DNA of 64,000 nucleotides from an uncultured Actinomyces sp. (GTDB lineage: Bacteria; Actinomycetota; Actinomycetes; Actinomycetales; Actinomycetaceae): assembly GCA_938041695.1 (NCBI GenBank), contig CALISI010000031.1:1-64000 (forward strand). Reading direction: 5' to 3'. The notes beneath the pieces are model-generated. The model was not told the origin of the DNA and did no database searches. It saw nothing but the letters and a program-made list of their open reading frames with translations. Every line of letters begins with the position of its first letter. Position 1 is the stretch's first letter. Shown piece by piece: positions 23,922 through 32,756 of the stretch. The position numbers and the translations under genes were made by a program.

Positions 23922-24665
23922 CTACCCGAGGCCCAGTCGCGAGGCCGCTGCCTCGTCCACGTAGACTCGCGTCGTTGGGGAGAGGATCCCCGCAACGGGA
24001 AGGTCGAGGGGCGACTCGCCGGCAAAAGCGCGTCCGAGCGCTTCTGCCTTTGCCGAACCAGCGGTCGTGAGCCACACCTCTGGGCAGCGGCGCATGATAG
24101 GCATCGATACGGTGATGCGCTCGGGCGGCGGCTTGGGCGAGTTGCGAATCGCCAGGATGGGGGAGGCCTCGTCCATGTCGACGCGTCCGGGGAAGAGCGA
24201 GCAGATGTGTCCGTCGGGACCCATCCCGATCAGCGCGATATCGAAGGATCGATCGCCCATGAGCGAGCGCCAGGTGTCTGCGAATGCAGCGGTGGCATCG
24301 TCAAGAGAACCAGCGCCGGGTGCTGAGGTATCGGCGCTGGGCATACGCACGAACTCCACGCCTGATGCAGCATAGAGGAATCCATCCCACGCCTGGTCAT
24401 CGTTGCGGTCTTTATCTCCGGCCGGAACATAGCGTTCATCCACCAGCCACACGCGAACGCGCGACCAGTCAACCTGGTCGACGCACGGTAGCAGAGACGG
24501 CAGAAGGGACGTGGTGATCGCGCCGCCGGAAATGGCTACGTTGATGCGCACGTCCGTCCCGGCCTCGTTGATGAGCGCACGCAGGCGCTCAAAGAATGCG
24601 CGTCCAACGGCTGCGTTCAGCTCGTCAACGGTTGGAAAAACCTCAAGCGTGTGAACGGAGACCAT
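23922..24665 (-). CDS. pgl: 6-phosphogluconolactonase
   Basis: This enzyme hydrolyses 6-phosphogluconolactone in the oxidative pentose phosphate pathway. The protein has 247 residues and shows NVAISGG, VRVWLVDERYVP and IGMGPDGHICSLFPG, which are the DevB/SOL family motifs. The start at 24665 follows the opcA stop by one base, so the two are coupled. It is the last gene of tkt-zwf-opcA-pgl. Confidence 0.95.
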   Translation of the reverse strand: MVSVHTLEVFPTVDELNAAVGRAFFERLRALINEAGTDVRINVAISGGAITTSLLPSLLPCVDQVDWSRVRVWLVDERYVPAGDKDRNDDQAWDGFLYAASGVEFVRMPSADTSAPGAGSLDDATAAFADTWRSLMGDRSFDIALIGMGPDGHICSLFPGRVDMDEASPILAIRNSPKPPPERITVSMPIMRRCPEVWLTTAGSAKAEALGRAFAGESPLDLPVAGILSPTTRVYVDEAAASRLGLG

Positions 24666-24666
24666 A

Positions 24667-25608
24667 TCACTCGCCTTCGGAGGTGAGGGCGAGCCGTGGC
24701 AGTTCTTCCGTGAGGAGTTCCCCGTAGTAGACGTCTGGATCGAGACGACGCAGATCCTCCATGAGTGAGTCCTGAACGGAACGGCGTGCCAGGTTCACGC
24801 TACGGTCCTCGAGGCCGGGACGCGATAGGCAAGCCACCGACGAGGAAGCACTGCGCGACAGAGACACGGTCGTGTCATCGTCAAAGAAGAACGTGATGTC
24901 CGTGATCGTGAGCGCGTCGTTGTCGACAACACGCTCGACTGGCACGCCCAGCTGGTGGTGCAGCCACGCGGCGACTAGGAACGGCGACGGATGTGTGGCG
25001 TTTCCTGCGACGCGGATTGAGGCTGGTAGACGGTCGAAGTCTTCCGCGATCGCGGCCAGGAGCGCACGCCACAGGGTGACGCCCGCCCATGCCAGATCGA
25101 TGTCGCCGGGGGTGTACACGGTCGACAGAGCCGACAGCGTCTCCATCGGGCATTCGGTTGCACGCGAATCGGTGATGCGCTTGACCGCCAGGCGGCCGAG
25201 CGGATGGGCACCAGGATTCTGCGGTGGGACCACCGGCCAGTAAGTGACGACAGGAGTGTCGGACTGGAGCAGAGGCATGACGAGCGAATCGATGTTGGAT
25301 GCTGCCTCGCCGCGGGGCTCTAGGATGATGATGTCGGACAGACCCGCTGCGTCGCCGACGCGAATCTGGGCGTTGAGGCGTGCGGTACCTTCGGTGGATT
25401 CGGGTTCGACGATGACGATGACGCGGCAGGGGTGCTCGCGCGAGACCGCGTCGGAAACCTCGATTGCGTTGTCGACGTCGATCAGGTCGGGCACGCAGAT
25501 GAGGAGCGTGAGAACGCGGCTGAGGGCCGCAGCGCCACGTTCGTCACGCAGCTCGACGATGCGGGATGCGACCTCGGCGGACGTGGTGTTCTTCAGGGTG
25601 ATGATCAC
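24667..25608 (-). CDS. opcA: Glucose-6-phosphate dehydrogenase assembly protein OpcA
   Basis: OpcA is a partner protein needed for full activity of glucose-6-phosphate dehydrogenase in cyanobacteria and actinobacteria. The protein has 313 residues. It contains the family block LTLLICVPDLIDVDNAIEV-type N-terminal strand and PVVTYWPVVPPQNPGAHPLG. The GTG at 25608 is chosen because it overlaps the zwf stop by 4 nt (GTGA) and gives MIITLKNTTSAEV; an ATG at 25740 lies well inside zwf. It lies between zwf and pgl, as expected for its role. Confidence 0.92.
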   Translation of the reverse strand: MIITLKNTTSAEVASRIVELRDERGAAALSRVLTLLICVPDLIDVDNAIEVSDAVSREHPCRVIVIVEPESTEGTARLNAQIRVGDAAGLSDIIILEPRGEAASNIDSLVMPLLQSDTPVVTYWPVVPPQNPGAHPLGRLAVKRITDSRATECPMETLSALSTVYTPGDIDLAWAGVTLWRALLAAIAEDFDRLPASIRVAGNATHPSPFLVAAWLHHQLGVPVERVVDNDALTITDITFFFDDDTTVSLSRSASSSVACLSRPGLEDRSVNLARRSVQDSLMEDLRRLDPDVYYGELLTEELPRLALTSEGE

Positions 25609-27131
25609 GGGAGCCTCCAGAAACGGCCATCGCGGGCCAACATGTCGTGCGCGGATTGGGGACCCCAGGCGCCGGGGGCGTAGGGCTCGGGCTGTCCCTG
25701 GCTCTCCCAGAAGGAGAGGATCGGATCGAGGATCTTCCACGAGGCCTCGACCTCGTGCTGGTGCGGGAACAGGGGCGCGGAACCGACGAGCGCATCGAGG
25801 ATGAGGCGCTCATACGCCTCGGGGGAGTCCTCGGTAAACGCGTGACCGTAGGCGAAGTCCATGGTGACATCACGCACCTGCATCGAGGTGCCCGGGACCT
25901 TGGCGCCGAGCTTGAGGGTCAGGCCCTCGTCCGGCTGGACGCGGATGACGAGTGCGTTTTGAGCGTATTCGCTGAGCGCAGAGTTGCCGAACGGTACGTG
26001 GGCCGAGCGCTTGAAGATCACGGCGATCTCGGTCACGCGCTTGCCCAAGCGCTTGCCTGCGCGCAGATAGAACGGCACGCCAGCCCAACGCCGCGTGTCG
26101 ACGAAAAGCTTGATCGCTGCGAATGTCTCCGTGGTCGAATCGGCGGGGATACCGTCCTCCTCGAGGTAACCGCGTACACGGTCGCCTCCCTGCCAACCGC
26201 CCGCGTACTGGCCGCGTGCCGTGTCGACAGCCAGGTCGTCGGGCAGGCGGACGGCAGAGAGAACCTTCTCCTTCTCGGTGCGGATCTCCTCGGGCGTGAA
26301 CCGTACGGGTTCCTCCATGGCAGTGAGTGCCATGAGCTGCAGCAGGTGGTTCTGGATAATGTCGCGCGCTGCGCCGATGCCGTCGTAGTAGCCAGCGCGC
26401 GTGCCGATGCCGATGTCCTCCGCCATCGTGATCTGGACGGAGTCGACGTAGTTTGCCTTCCACAGCGGCTCGAACATGGCGTTCGCAAAGCGCATGGCCA
26501 TGATATTCTGGACCGTTTCCTTGCCCAGGTAGTGGTCAATGCGGAAGACATCCTGCTCATCGAAGATCTGCGAGATCACGTCGGAAAGCTCGCGCGCCGA
26601 CTCGAGGTCGTGTCCGAAAGGCTTCTCGATGATGACGCGTCGCCATTCGCGACCCTGTCGCTTGTTGAGGCCCGTGTCCGACAGGTGCTTGGCGACGACC
26701 GGGAAGTACGACGGAGGAATGGACAGATAGAAGGCGTGGTTGCCGCCGGTGCCGCGTGAGTGGTCGAGTTCGGCGACGGTCTGCGCGAGGCGGCGGTAGG
26801 CTTCCGGATCGTCGAAGGTACCGGAGACGAAGCGCAGTCCGGAGCGCAGTTGGTTCCACGTGCCCTCGTTAAAACCGGTGCGTGTGTGCGCCTCGATGGA
26901 TGCGCGCACGTATTCCTCGAAGTCCTGAGGGCTCCAGTCGCGGCGCGCGAAGCCGGTGAGCGAAAACGCGGGGTGGAGCAGACCACGGTTGGCGAGGTCG
27001 TAGATCGCGGGGAGCAACTTCTTACGGGCGAGGTCACCGGTGATACCGAAGATGACGAGGCCGCAGGGCGGTGAGATACGCGGAAGCCTGCGGTCCTGGG
27101 GATCGCGCAGGGTGGGGATCTCGTTGGTCAC
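25605..27131 (-). CDS. zwf: Glucose-6-phosphate 1-dehydrogenase
   Basis: This enzyme oxidises glucose 6-phosphate with NADP+ as the first step of the oxidative pentose phosphate pathway. The 508-residue protein has the GITGDLARKKL dinucleotide-binding turn and the active-site motif RIDHYLGKE. The GTG at 27131 gives MTNEIPTLRDP and normal family length; the ATG at 27227 adds 32 unconserved residues. A copy of the repeated 12-bp word lies 33 bp upstream of the start. Confidence 0.96.
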   Translation of the reverse strand: MTNEIPTLRDPQDRRLPRISPPCGLVIFGITGDLARKKLLPAIYDLANRGLLHPAFSLTGFARRDWSPQDFEEYVRASIEAHTRTGFNEGTWNQLRSGLRFVSGTFDDPEAYRRLAQTVAELDHSRGTGGNHAFYLSIPPSYFPVVAKHLSDTGLNKRQGREWRRVIIEKPFGHDLESARELSDVISQIFDEQDVFRIDHYLGKETVQNIMAMRFANAMFEPLWKANYVDSVQITMAEDIGIGTRAGYYDGIGAARDIIQNHLLQLMALTAMEEPVRFTPEEIRTEKEKVLSAVRLPDDLAVDTARGQYAGGWQGGDRVRGYLEEDGIPADSTTETFAAIKLFVDTRRWAGVPFYLRAGKRLGKRVTEIAVIFKRSAHVPFGNSALSEYAQNALVIRVQPDEGLTLKLGAKVPGTSMQVRDVTMDFAYGHAFTEDSPEAYERLILDALVGSAPLFPHQHEVEASWKILDPILSFWESQGQPEPYAPGAWGPQSAHDMLARDGRFWRLP

Positions 27132-27163
27132 GAGTGGTCGCTCCGTTCGCTCAGGGGGTTGGG

Positions 27164-27175
27164 ACGAGGCCGGGG
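27164..27175 (-). repeat. 12-bp word CCCCGGCCTCGT, copy 4
   Basis: Exact copy read on the minus strand, in the 5' region of zwf. Confidence 0.8.
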
Positions 27176-27240
27176 CCCGAACGCTGCGCCCGTTGGGTGA
27201 GCGAAGCGGGACCGAGGACCCACACATGTCTACGAGAATA

Positions 27241-27274
27241 GGGCTGCTGGCACGCCCTCGCGCGCCAGCAGCCC
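27241..27274 (-). terminator. tkt terminator hairpin
   Basis: A perfect 11-bp stem (27241-27251 and 27264-27274) lies about 27 bp beyond the tkt stop on the minus strand. Confidence 0.6.
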
Positions 27275-27300
27275 CATGTTCAGTTCAGTTGACTAAAAAG

Positions 27301-29385
27301 TCACGAACGAGCGGCCTCGATGGATTCCTTCGCAGCCGCGGTCACGTGCTCGGCGTCGATGCCGTACTCCTTGAAGAGCGCCTCGCCCGGCGCGGACGCG
27401 CCGAAGTGCTCGATGGAGACTGCGCGACCGGCATCGCCGATCCAGCGGTACCAGGGCAGCGCGATGCCTGCCTCGACGGAGACGCGAGCGCGCACCGACG
27501 GGGGCAGGACGGAGTCGCGGTACTCTGGGTCCTGGGCCTCGAACCAGTCGAGGCACGGCACGGATACGACACGCGCGGCGATGCCCTCGGCGGCCAGGCT
27601 CTCACGCGCCTCGAGGGCGACGCAGACCTCGGAGCCGGAGGCCAGCAGGATCACGTCGGGCGTGCCCTCGGTGTCGGCCAGGACGTAGGCGCCGCGCGCG
27701 AGATCCTTCGTGGTGGCCAGATCGGTGCCTTCGCCACGTGCCGGGTTAGGCAGGTTCTGGCGGGACAGGACGATGGCGGCCGGGTGCGACTGCTCGAGAA
27801 TGGCCTTCCAGGAGGCGGCCGTCTCAGCTGCGTCGGCGGGACGCACGACCGCGAAGTTCGGGATCGCGCGGTAGGAGGCGAGGTGCTCGATCGGCTGGTG
27901 TGTCGGGCCGTCTTCTCCGACGCCGATGGAGTCGTGGGTCCACACGTAGGTGACAGGCAGATCCATGAGGGCGGCGAGGCGCACCGCGCCGCGCATGAAG
28001 TCGGAGAACACGAAGAACGTGCCGCCGTAAGCGCGGGTGAAGCCGTCGGCGGCGATACCGTTGAGCGCGGCGCCCATCGCGAATTCGCGCACGCCAAAGT
28101 GGAGGTTACGGCCGAACTCGTTGCCGCTGAAGGCAGACGAGGAACGGTGCGCGGGCAGGAACGAGGGCTCGCCCTTCAGGAACGTGTTGTTCGAGCCGGC
28201 GAGGTCGGCGGAACCGCCCCACAGTTCGGGCAACACCGGAGCGATCGCGTTGAGGACCTGGCCGGAGGCAGCGCGGGTCGCGATGGCCTTGCCCTCTTCG
28301 AAGGTGGGCAGCGCGGCCTCCCAGCCCTCGGGCAGGCGGCCTTCGAGGAGGCGCTCAAGCAGGTCAGCCTGCTCGGGGTGCGCGGCCTTCCACCCCTCGA
28401 AGCGGGCGTCCCAGTCCTTGCGGTATTCGGCTGCGCGAGCGGCCGCGCGGGCGCGGACCTCGTCGACGAGCGCGGAATCAGCGTCGAACATCTTCTCGGG
28501 ATCGGCGCCCAGCGCCTCCTTGAAACCCTTCAGTGCTTCGGAGCCGAGCTTGGAACCGTGAATACCGCCGGTGTTCTGCTTGCCGGGGGTCGGCCAGCCG
28601 ATGATGGTGCGCAGCGCGATGAGCGAGGGCTTCCTCGTCTCGGCCTTGGCGGCGTCGAGGGCGTCGTTCAGGGCTGCCGTGTTCTCCTCGTAGGAGCCAT
28701 CCTCGCCGAGCCAGTCGACGCGCTGGACGTGCCAGCCGTAGGCCTCGTAGCGGGCCAGGACATCCTCGTTGAAAGCGATCGACGTGTCGTCTTCGATGGA
28801 GATGTGGTTGTCGTCCCAGATGACGGTAATGTTGCCGAGCTCCTGGGTGCCTGCGAGGGAGGAAGCCTCAGCGGAGACGCCCTCTTCGAAGCAGCCATCG
28901 CCAGCGATGACGTAGACGTTGTGGTCGAAGACGGACTCACCGAGCGGGGTCTCGGGATCCAGCAGGCCGTGGACGCGGCGGGCATTCATGGCGAAGCCGA
29001 CGGCGGAGGCGATGCCGGTACCCAGCGGGCCGGTCGTGATTTCGACGCCCTTGGTGTGGCCGTACTCGGGGTGGCCGGGGGTCAGGGAGCCAGCGGTGCG
29101 CAGCTTCTTGATGTCATCAAGTTCGAGCCCGAAGCCCGAGAGGTAGAGCTGGACGTACTGGGTCAGCGAGGAGTGGCCGGCCGAGAGGATGAAACGGTCG
29201 CGTCCGATCCAGCGTGGGTCGGCAGGATCGACGTTCATGACCTTGTTGTAGAGGAGGTAGGCGGCGGGGGCGAGCGAGATCGCAGTACCGGGGTGGCCCG
29301 ATCCTGCCTGCTCGACGGCGTCGGCGGCGAGGAGCTTAGCGGTCTTGACCGCTTCGTCATCAATGTGATCCCAGTGAAGTGACAC
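27301..29385 (-). CDS. tkt: Transketolase
   Basis: This thiamine-diphosphate enzyme moves two-carbon units between sugar phosphates. The protein has 694 residues. Motifs are GSGHPGTA near residue 25, the cofactor-binding GDGCFEEGVSAEA, and THDSIGVGEDGPTHQP in the pyrimidine domain. The GTG at 29385 has GGAGA a few bases upstream; an ATG at 29493 would overlap the upstream promoter region of xerD. It heads the tkt-zwf-opcA-pgl cluster, which lacks the transaldolase gene usually found between tkt and zwf in actinobacteria. Confidence 0.97.
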   Translation of the reverse strand: MSLHWDHIDDEAVKTAKLLAADAVEQAGSGHPGTAISLAPAAYLLYNKVMNVDPADPRWIGRDRFILSAGHSSLTQYVQLYLSGFGLELDDIKKLRTAGSLTPGHPEYGHTKGVEITTGPLGTGIASAVGFAMNARRVHGLLDPETPLGESVFDHNVYVIAGDGCFEEGVSAEASSLAGTQELGNITVIWDDNHISIEDDTSIAFNEDVLARYEAYGWHVQRVDWLGEDGSYEENTAALNDALDAAKAETRKPSLIALRTIIGWPTPGKQNTGGIHGSKLGSEALKGFKEALGADPEKMFDADSALVDEVRARAAARAAEYRKDWDARFEGWKAAHPEQADLLERLLEGRLPEGWEAALPTFEEGKAIATRAASGQVLNAIAPVLPELWGGSADLAGSNNTFLKGEPSFLPAHRSSSAFSGNEFGRNLHFGVREFAMGAALNGIAADGFTRAYGGTFFVFSDFMRGAVRLAALMDLPVTYVWTHDSIGVGEDGPTHQPIEHLASYRAIPNFAVVRPADAAETAASWKAILEQSHPAAIVLSRQNLPNPARGEGTDLATTKDLARGAYVLADTEGTPDVILLASGSEVCVALEARESLAAEGIAARVVSVPCLDWFEAQDPEYRDSVLPPSVRARVSVEAGIALPWYRWIGDAGRAVSIEHFGASAPGEALFKEYGIDAEHVTAAAKESIEAARS

Positions 29386-29500
29386 GGTGGTCTCCAGGTG
29401 TTGGGCCCCAGCGTTGGGGCGGGAATGGTTTACCGCGTCACAGTCTAGCGAAAATGTGCGCATGCCGATAGCGCTCACGCACATATGTTGCACAGTCGCT

Positions 29501-29506
29501 TACTCT
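29501..29506 (+). promoter_or_regulatory. Leaderless -10 box of xerD
   Basis: TACTCT lies 6 nt before the ATG at 29513, with no Shine-Dalgarno between them. Confidence 0.5.
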
Positions 29507-29512
29507 GTCACC

Positions 29513-30460
29513 ATGACCTCTCTGGAAGCTCTCGTGCGCGACTGGGTGGACTATCTGCGCGTTGAAAAGGGGGCATCTGCGCATACAGTTTCAAACTATC
29601 GTAGAGATGCCAGCCGGTATGCGTTTGACATGAAGAGCCGAGGGAAAAACGATGTCGGGGACGTGAGTGTGCGCGACATCGAAGACTACATGATGCGGCT
29701 GGCATCCGGATCGGTCACGGGGAAAGCTGCGGCAGCGTCGTCCGTAGCGCGCGCGTCGGCCGCTATCCGAGGGCTGCATAAGTACGCGCTGACGGAGGGG
29801 GTTGTCGCGACGGATGTCGCTGCCCAGCTGCATGCCCCCCGTCAGGGGCGTCACCTGCCCAAGGCTCTCTCGGTCGACGAGGTGGGACGGCTGCTTGATG
29901 CCGCTCACACCGACGATTCACCCATCGGCCTTCGTGATGCGGCGTTGCTCGAACTCCTGTATGCCACGGGTGCGCGCGTGTCTGAAGCGGTGTCCCTGAG
30001 CGCGGATGACCTTGATCTCGACGGCGATGTCCCCGTTGTGCGTCTGTTTGGCAAAGGACGCAAAGAGAGGATCGTTCCGGTCGGTTCTTTCGCTGTCGAT
30101 GCGCTCCACGCATACAGTGTGCGTGCACGACCGGCACTGGCAGCACGAGGCAGGGGCAAGACGGCATTCTTTCTCAACTCCCGCGGCGGTGCGCTGTCTC
30201 GGCAGAGTGCATGGACGGCTATTCGGCGCGCGGCTCAGGCCGCTGATCTGGAGGATCGTATCTCTCCACATACGTTGCGGCATTCGTTCGCGACGCACCT
30301 GCTCGAGGGGGGCGCGAGCGTACGCGAAGTTCAGGAGCTTCTCGGACATGCGTCGGTCGCAACGACGCAGATCTACACCCAAGTGACCGCACAAGCGCTG
30401 CGTGAGGTTTTCACCCTGTCGCACCCGCGGGCGCGTGGCACCGAGGCAACCGCGCGGTGA
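29513..30460 (+). CDS. xerD: Tyrosine recombinase XerD
   Basis: XerD resolves chromosome dimers at dif with XerC. The protein has 315 residues. An N-terminal SAM-like domain (VRDWVDYLRVEKGAS) precedes the catalytic domain, which shows ATGARVSEAV with the first Arg, HTLRHSFATHLLEGGA with His-x-x-Arg, LGHASVATTQIYTQV with the second His and the nucleophilic Tyr. The ATG at 29513 gives a normal N-terminus; an ATG at 29387 adds 42 residues antisense to the tkt leader. The order xerD-parA-scpA-scpB supports XerD rather than an integrase. Confidence 0.95.
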   Translation: MTSLEALVRDWVDYLRVEKGASAHTVSNYRRDASRYAFDMKSRGKNDVGDVSVRDIEDYMMRLASGSVTGKAAAASSVARASAAIRGLHKYALTEGVVATDVAAQLHAPRQGRHLPKALSVDEVGRLLDAAHTDDSPIGLRDAALLELLYATGARVSEAVSLSADDLDLDGDVPVVRLFGKGRKERIVPVGSFAVDALHAYSVRARPALAARGRGKTAFFLNSRGGALSRQSAWTAIRRAAQAADLEDRISPHTLRHSFATHLLEGGASVREVQELLGHASVATTQIYTQVTAQALREVFTLSHPRARGTEATAR

Positions 30461-30465
30461 TGAAT

Positions 30466-30471
30466 TAGGAT
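30466..30471 (+). promoter_or_regulatory. Leaderless -10 box of parA
   Basis: TAGGAT lies 6 nt before the GTG at 30478. GGGGG before the GTG could also be weak Shine-Dalgarno. Confidence 0.5.
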
Positions 30472-30477
30472 GGGGGC

Positions 30478-31341
30478 GTGACCACGAACTCGCATCCTAC
30501 GCTGACGCCCGACCTGCGCGACGAGCCGGTCGATTTCCCTGTGCCCGCGCCGCTATCGGGGCACGGTCCCGCTCGCGTGATCGCGATGTGCAATCAGAAG
30601 GGTGGCGTCGGCAAGACGACGACGACCATCAATCTGGGTGCCGCCCTGGCTGAATATGGGCGACGGGTCTTGATCGTGGACTTTGATCCCCAGGGTGCCG
30701 CCTCCGTCGGCCTGGGCATTAATGCGCTCGACATGGAGCAGACGATCTACACGCTGCTCATGAACCCGAAGGCGGACGTCAAGGCGACGATCTGCCACAC
30801 GTCGACGGAAAACCTCGATATTATTCCGGCAAACATTGACCTGTCTGCGGCTGAAGTGCAGCTCGTCAATGAGGTTGCCCGCGAGAGCGCGCTGGCCCGT
30901 GTCCTCCGGCACGTCGAAGCCGATTATGATGTGGTTTTGATCGACTGTCAGCCGTCCCTCGGTTTGCTCGCGGTCAACGCCCTGACCGCGGCTCATGGTG
31001 TGATCGTGCCGGTGGAGGCGGAGTTCTTTGCGTTGCGTGGCGTCGCGCTGCTCGTCGAGACCATCGAGACGGTGCGTGATCGCATTAACCCGCGTCTCAA
31101 GATTGACGGCATCGTCGCCACGATGGTTGACTCGCGCACGCTGCATTCGCGCGAGGTCCTCCAGCGCCTGCAGGAGGCATTCGGCGACCTCGTGTTTGAT
31201 ACGCGCATCGGCCGCACCATCAAGTTTCCGGATGCGTCTGTGGCGACCGAGCCGATCACCTCCTATGCTCCCAACCATGCGGGTGCACACGCCTACCGTC
31301 GACTCGCGCGGGAAGTCATAGCCCGTGGCGACGCGGCCTGA
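30478..31341 (+). CDS. ParA/Soj-family ATPase
   Basis: This is a deviant Walker-A ATPase of 287 residues. KGGVGKTT lies at residues 41-48, followed by VDFDPQGAAS and VLIDCQPSLG. Such proteins partition chromosomes or position cargo. No parB follows; instead it overlaps scpA, the condensin-subunit gene. This xerD-parA-scpA-scpB order is common in actinobacteria and is distinct from the parAB pair near oriC. The N-terminal 30 residues are polar and unconserved. Confidence 0.93.
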   Translation: MTTNSHPTLTPDLRDEPVDFPVPAPLSGHGPARVIAMCNQKGGVGKTTTTINLGAALAEYGRRVLIVDFDPQGAASVGLGINALDMEQTIYTLLMNPKADVKATICHTSTENLDIIPANIDLSAAEVQLVNEVARESALARVLRHVEADYDVVLIDCQPSLGLLAVNALTAAHGVIVPVEAEFFALRGVALLVETIETVRDRINPRLKIDGIVATMVDSRTLHSREVLQRLQEAFGDLVFDTRIGRTIKFPDASVATEPITSYAPNHAGAHAYRRLAREVIARGDAA

Positions 31342-32203
31342 GGGTCTCGAGGTCCAGGGGGAGTTTGACCTCTTCGCTGTGTCACTCCCCGTTTTCGAAG
31401 GCCCCTTCGATCTTCTCCTGTCCCTGATTGCCCGCAAAAAACTCGACATCACTGAGGTTGCACTCGCCCAGGTGACCGATGAGTTCATCGCTTTCATGCA
31501 GGCGTCTCCGGACTTATCTCGTACGACGGAGTTCCTGGTTGTGGCGGCGACACTGCTCGACATGAAGGCGGCTCACCTACTGCCCGCCATTGACGAGGAG
31601 GACAACGCCTCGCAGGCCGATCTGGAGGCCCGTGATCTGCTGTTTTCCCGGCTTCTGCAGTATCGCGCGTTCAAGGAAGCAGCGAAGTATGTTGATCAGC
31701 GGATGGGGGAGTACGGCTCGTACGTCGCCAGGGACGTGCCCCTGGAGGCGCATTTTGCGACGCTTCTTCCCGAGCTGCGCTGGCTCACGACCCCCCAAGA
31801 CCTCGCGCGCCTCGCGGCCAATGCGCTGTCTGCCTCGGCACCGACGGTGCAGGTCACTCACCTGCATGACCCTGTCGTGCCCGTGCGCGAACAGGCGCTC
31901 GTCGTCAGTGCGATGCTGGCTGAGTCGGGTTCCATGACCTTCCATCAACTCGTTGAGGATGCCCAGACGCGTGCTGTCGTTGTCTCCCGCTTCCTTGCCC
32001 TCCTCGAGCTGTACCGGCGAGGCGCGGTCGAGTTCGATCAGGAGGAAGCGCTCGGGGCACTCACGATCCATTGGACGGGTACTCGAGAATGCATCGACAT
32101 TGACGTGGATGACTACGCGGGTATGGACGACGCGGATACTGCCCCGGCCTCGTCCCGCAGTGGTGCACGATCCGAGAGCGAAGGAGACAGCGGTGATGAG
32201 TGA
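31325..32203 (+). CDS. scpA: Segregation and condensation protein A
   Basis: ScpA is the kleisin subunit that bridges SMC heads in the bacterial condensin. The protein has 292 residues, with FEGPFDLLLSLIARKKLDITEVALAQVTDEF near the N-terminus and a C-terminal winged-helix region. The start GTG at 31325 overlaps the end of parA by 17 nt. The last 30 residues are acidic and Ser-rich; a copy of the repeated 12-bp word lies in this tail. It overlaps scpB by 8 nt. Confidence 0.95.
   Translation: MATRPEGLEVQGEFDLFAVSLPVFEGPFDLLLSLIARKKLDITEVALAQVTDEFIAFMQASPDLSRTTEFLVVAATLLDMKAAHLLPAIDEEDNASQADLEARDLLFSRLLQYRAFKEAAKYVDQRMGEYGSYVARDVPLEAHFATLLPELRWLTTPQDLARLAANALSASAPTVQVTHLHDPVVPVREQALVVSAMLAESGSMTFHQLVEDAQTRAVVVSRFLALLELYRRGAVEFDQEEALGALTIHWTGTRECIDIDVDDYAGMDDADTAPASSRSGARSESEGDSGDE
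32142..32153 (+). repeat. 12-bp word CCCCGGCCTCGT, copy 5 (inside scpA)
   Basis: Exact copy within the unconserved C-terminal tail of scpA, encoding PAS within TAPASSRS. Confidence 0.8.
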
Positions 32204-32756
32204 ACACACAGTGCGCGGTGCCATCGAGGCGATCCTCATGGTGGCCTCCGAACCCGTTGGCACGTCCGAGCTCGCCGACGTCCTGGGAGTCAGTTCTGAA
32301 GAGGTTGACGCCGAACTGCGCGCGCTTGCTGCCGAGTACCTGGGCGAGGGGCAGGAATACCCGCGGGGCTTTGAGCTACGCGAGGTGGCGGGTGGCTGGC
32401 GCATCTATTCCGCTCGCGCATACGCCGATGTTGTCGGCCGATTCGTCGTCGGATCGTCTCACGCCCGCCTCTCGCAGGCGGCCCTGGAAACGTTGGCCGT
32501 CATTGCCTACCGTCAGCCGATTTCACGGACTCGGATCTCCCGTATCCGCGGGGTCAACGTGGATGGTGTCGTGCGTACCCTCATGGCACGAGGCCTCGTG
32601 GAAGAGACGGGACTGACACCCTCTGGCGCGCGCCTGTACGGGACGACCGGGGAGTTTCTTGAGAAAATGGGGCTAACGAGCCTGTCGGAGCTGGTACCGT
32701 TGGCACCCTACCTGCCAGACGCTGACGCGCTGGATGAATTGGAGGAAGAACTATGA
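32196..32756 (+). CDS. scpB: Segregation and condensation protein B
   Basis: ScpB is the winged-helix partner of ScpA in SMC condensin. The protein has 186 residues and shows AIEAILMVASEPV, ETLAVIAYRQPISR and IRGVNVDGVVRTLMARGLV, the standard blocks. The ATG at 32196 has AAGGAGA at the proper distance; a GTG one codon earlier is possible. The start overlaps scpA and the stop overlaps rluB (ATGA). Confidence 0.95.
   Translation: MSEHTVRGAIEAILMVASEPVGTSELADVLGVSSEEVDAELRALAAEYLGEGQEYPRGFELREVAGGWRIYSARAYADVVGRFVVGSSHARLSQAALETLAVIAYRQPISRTRISRIRGVNVDGVVRTLMARGLVEETGLTPSGARLYGTTGEFLEKMGLTSLSELVPLAPYLPDADALDELEEEL

Noticed and set aside
27040..29382. A 780-residue plus-strand reading frame opposite tkt
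   Set aside because: It is antisense to a certain transketolase gene and is a GC-rich shadow frame with low-complexity translation.
29513..30460. A phage-type integrase
   Set aside because: The gene lies in the conserved xerD-parA-scpA-scpB order and has normal XerD length and motifs.
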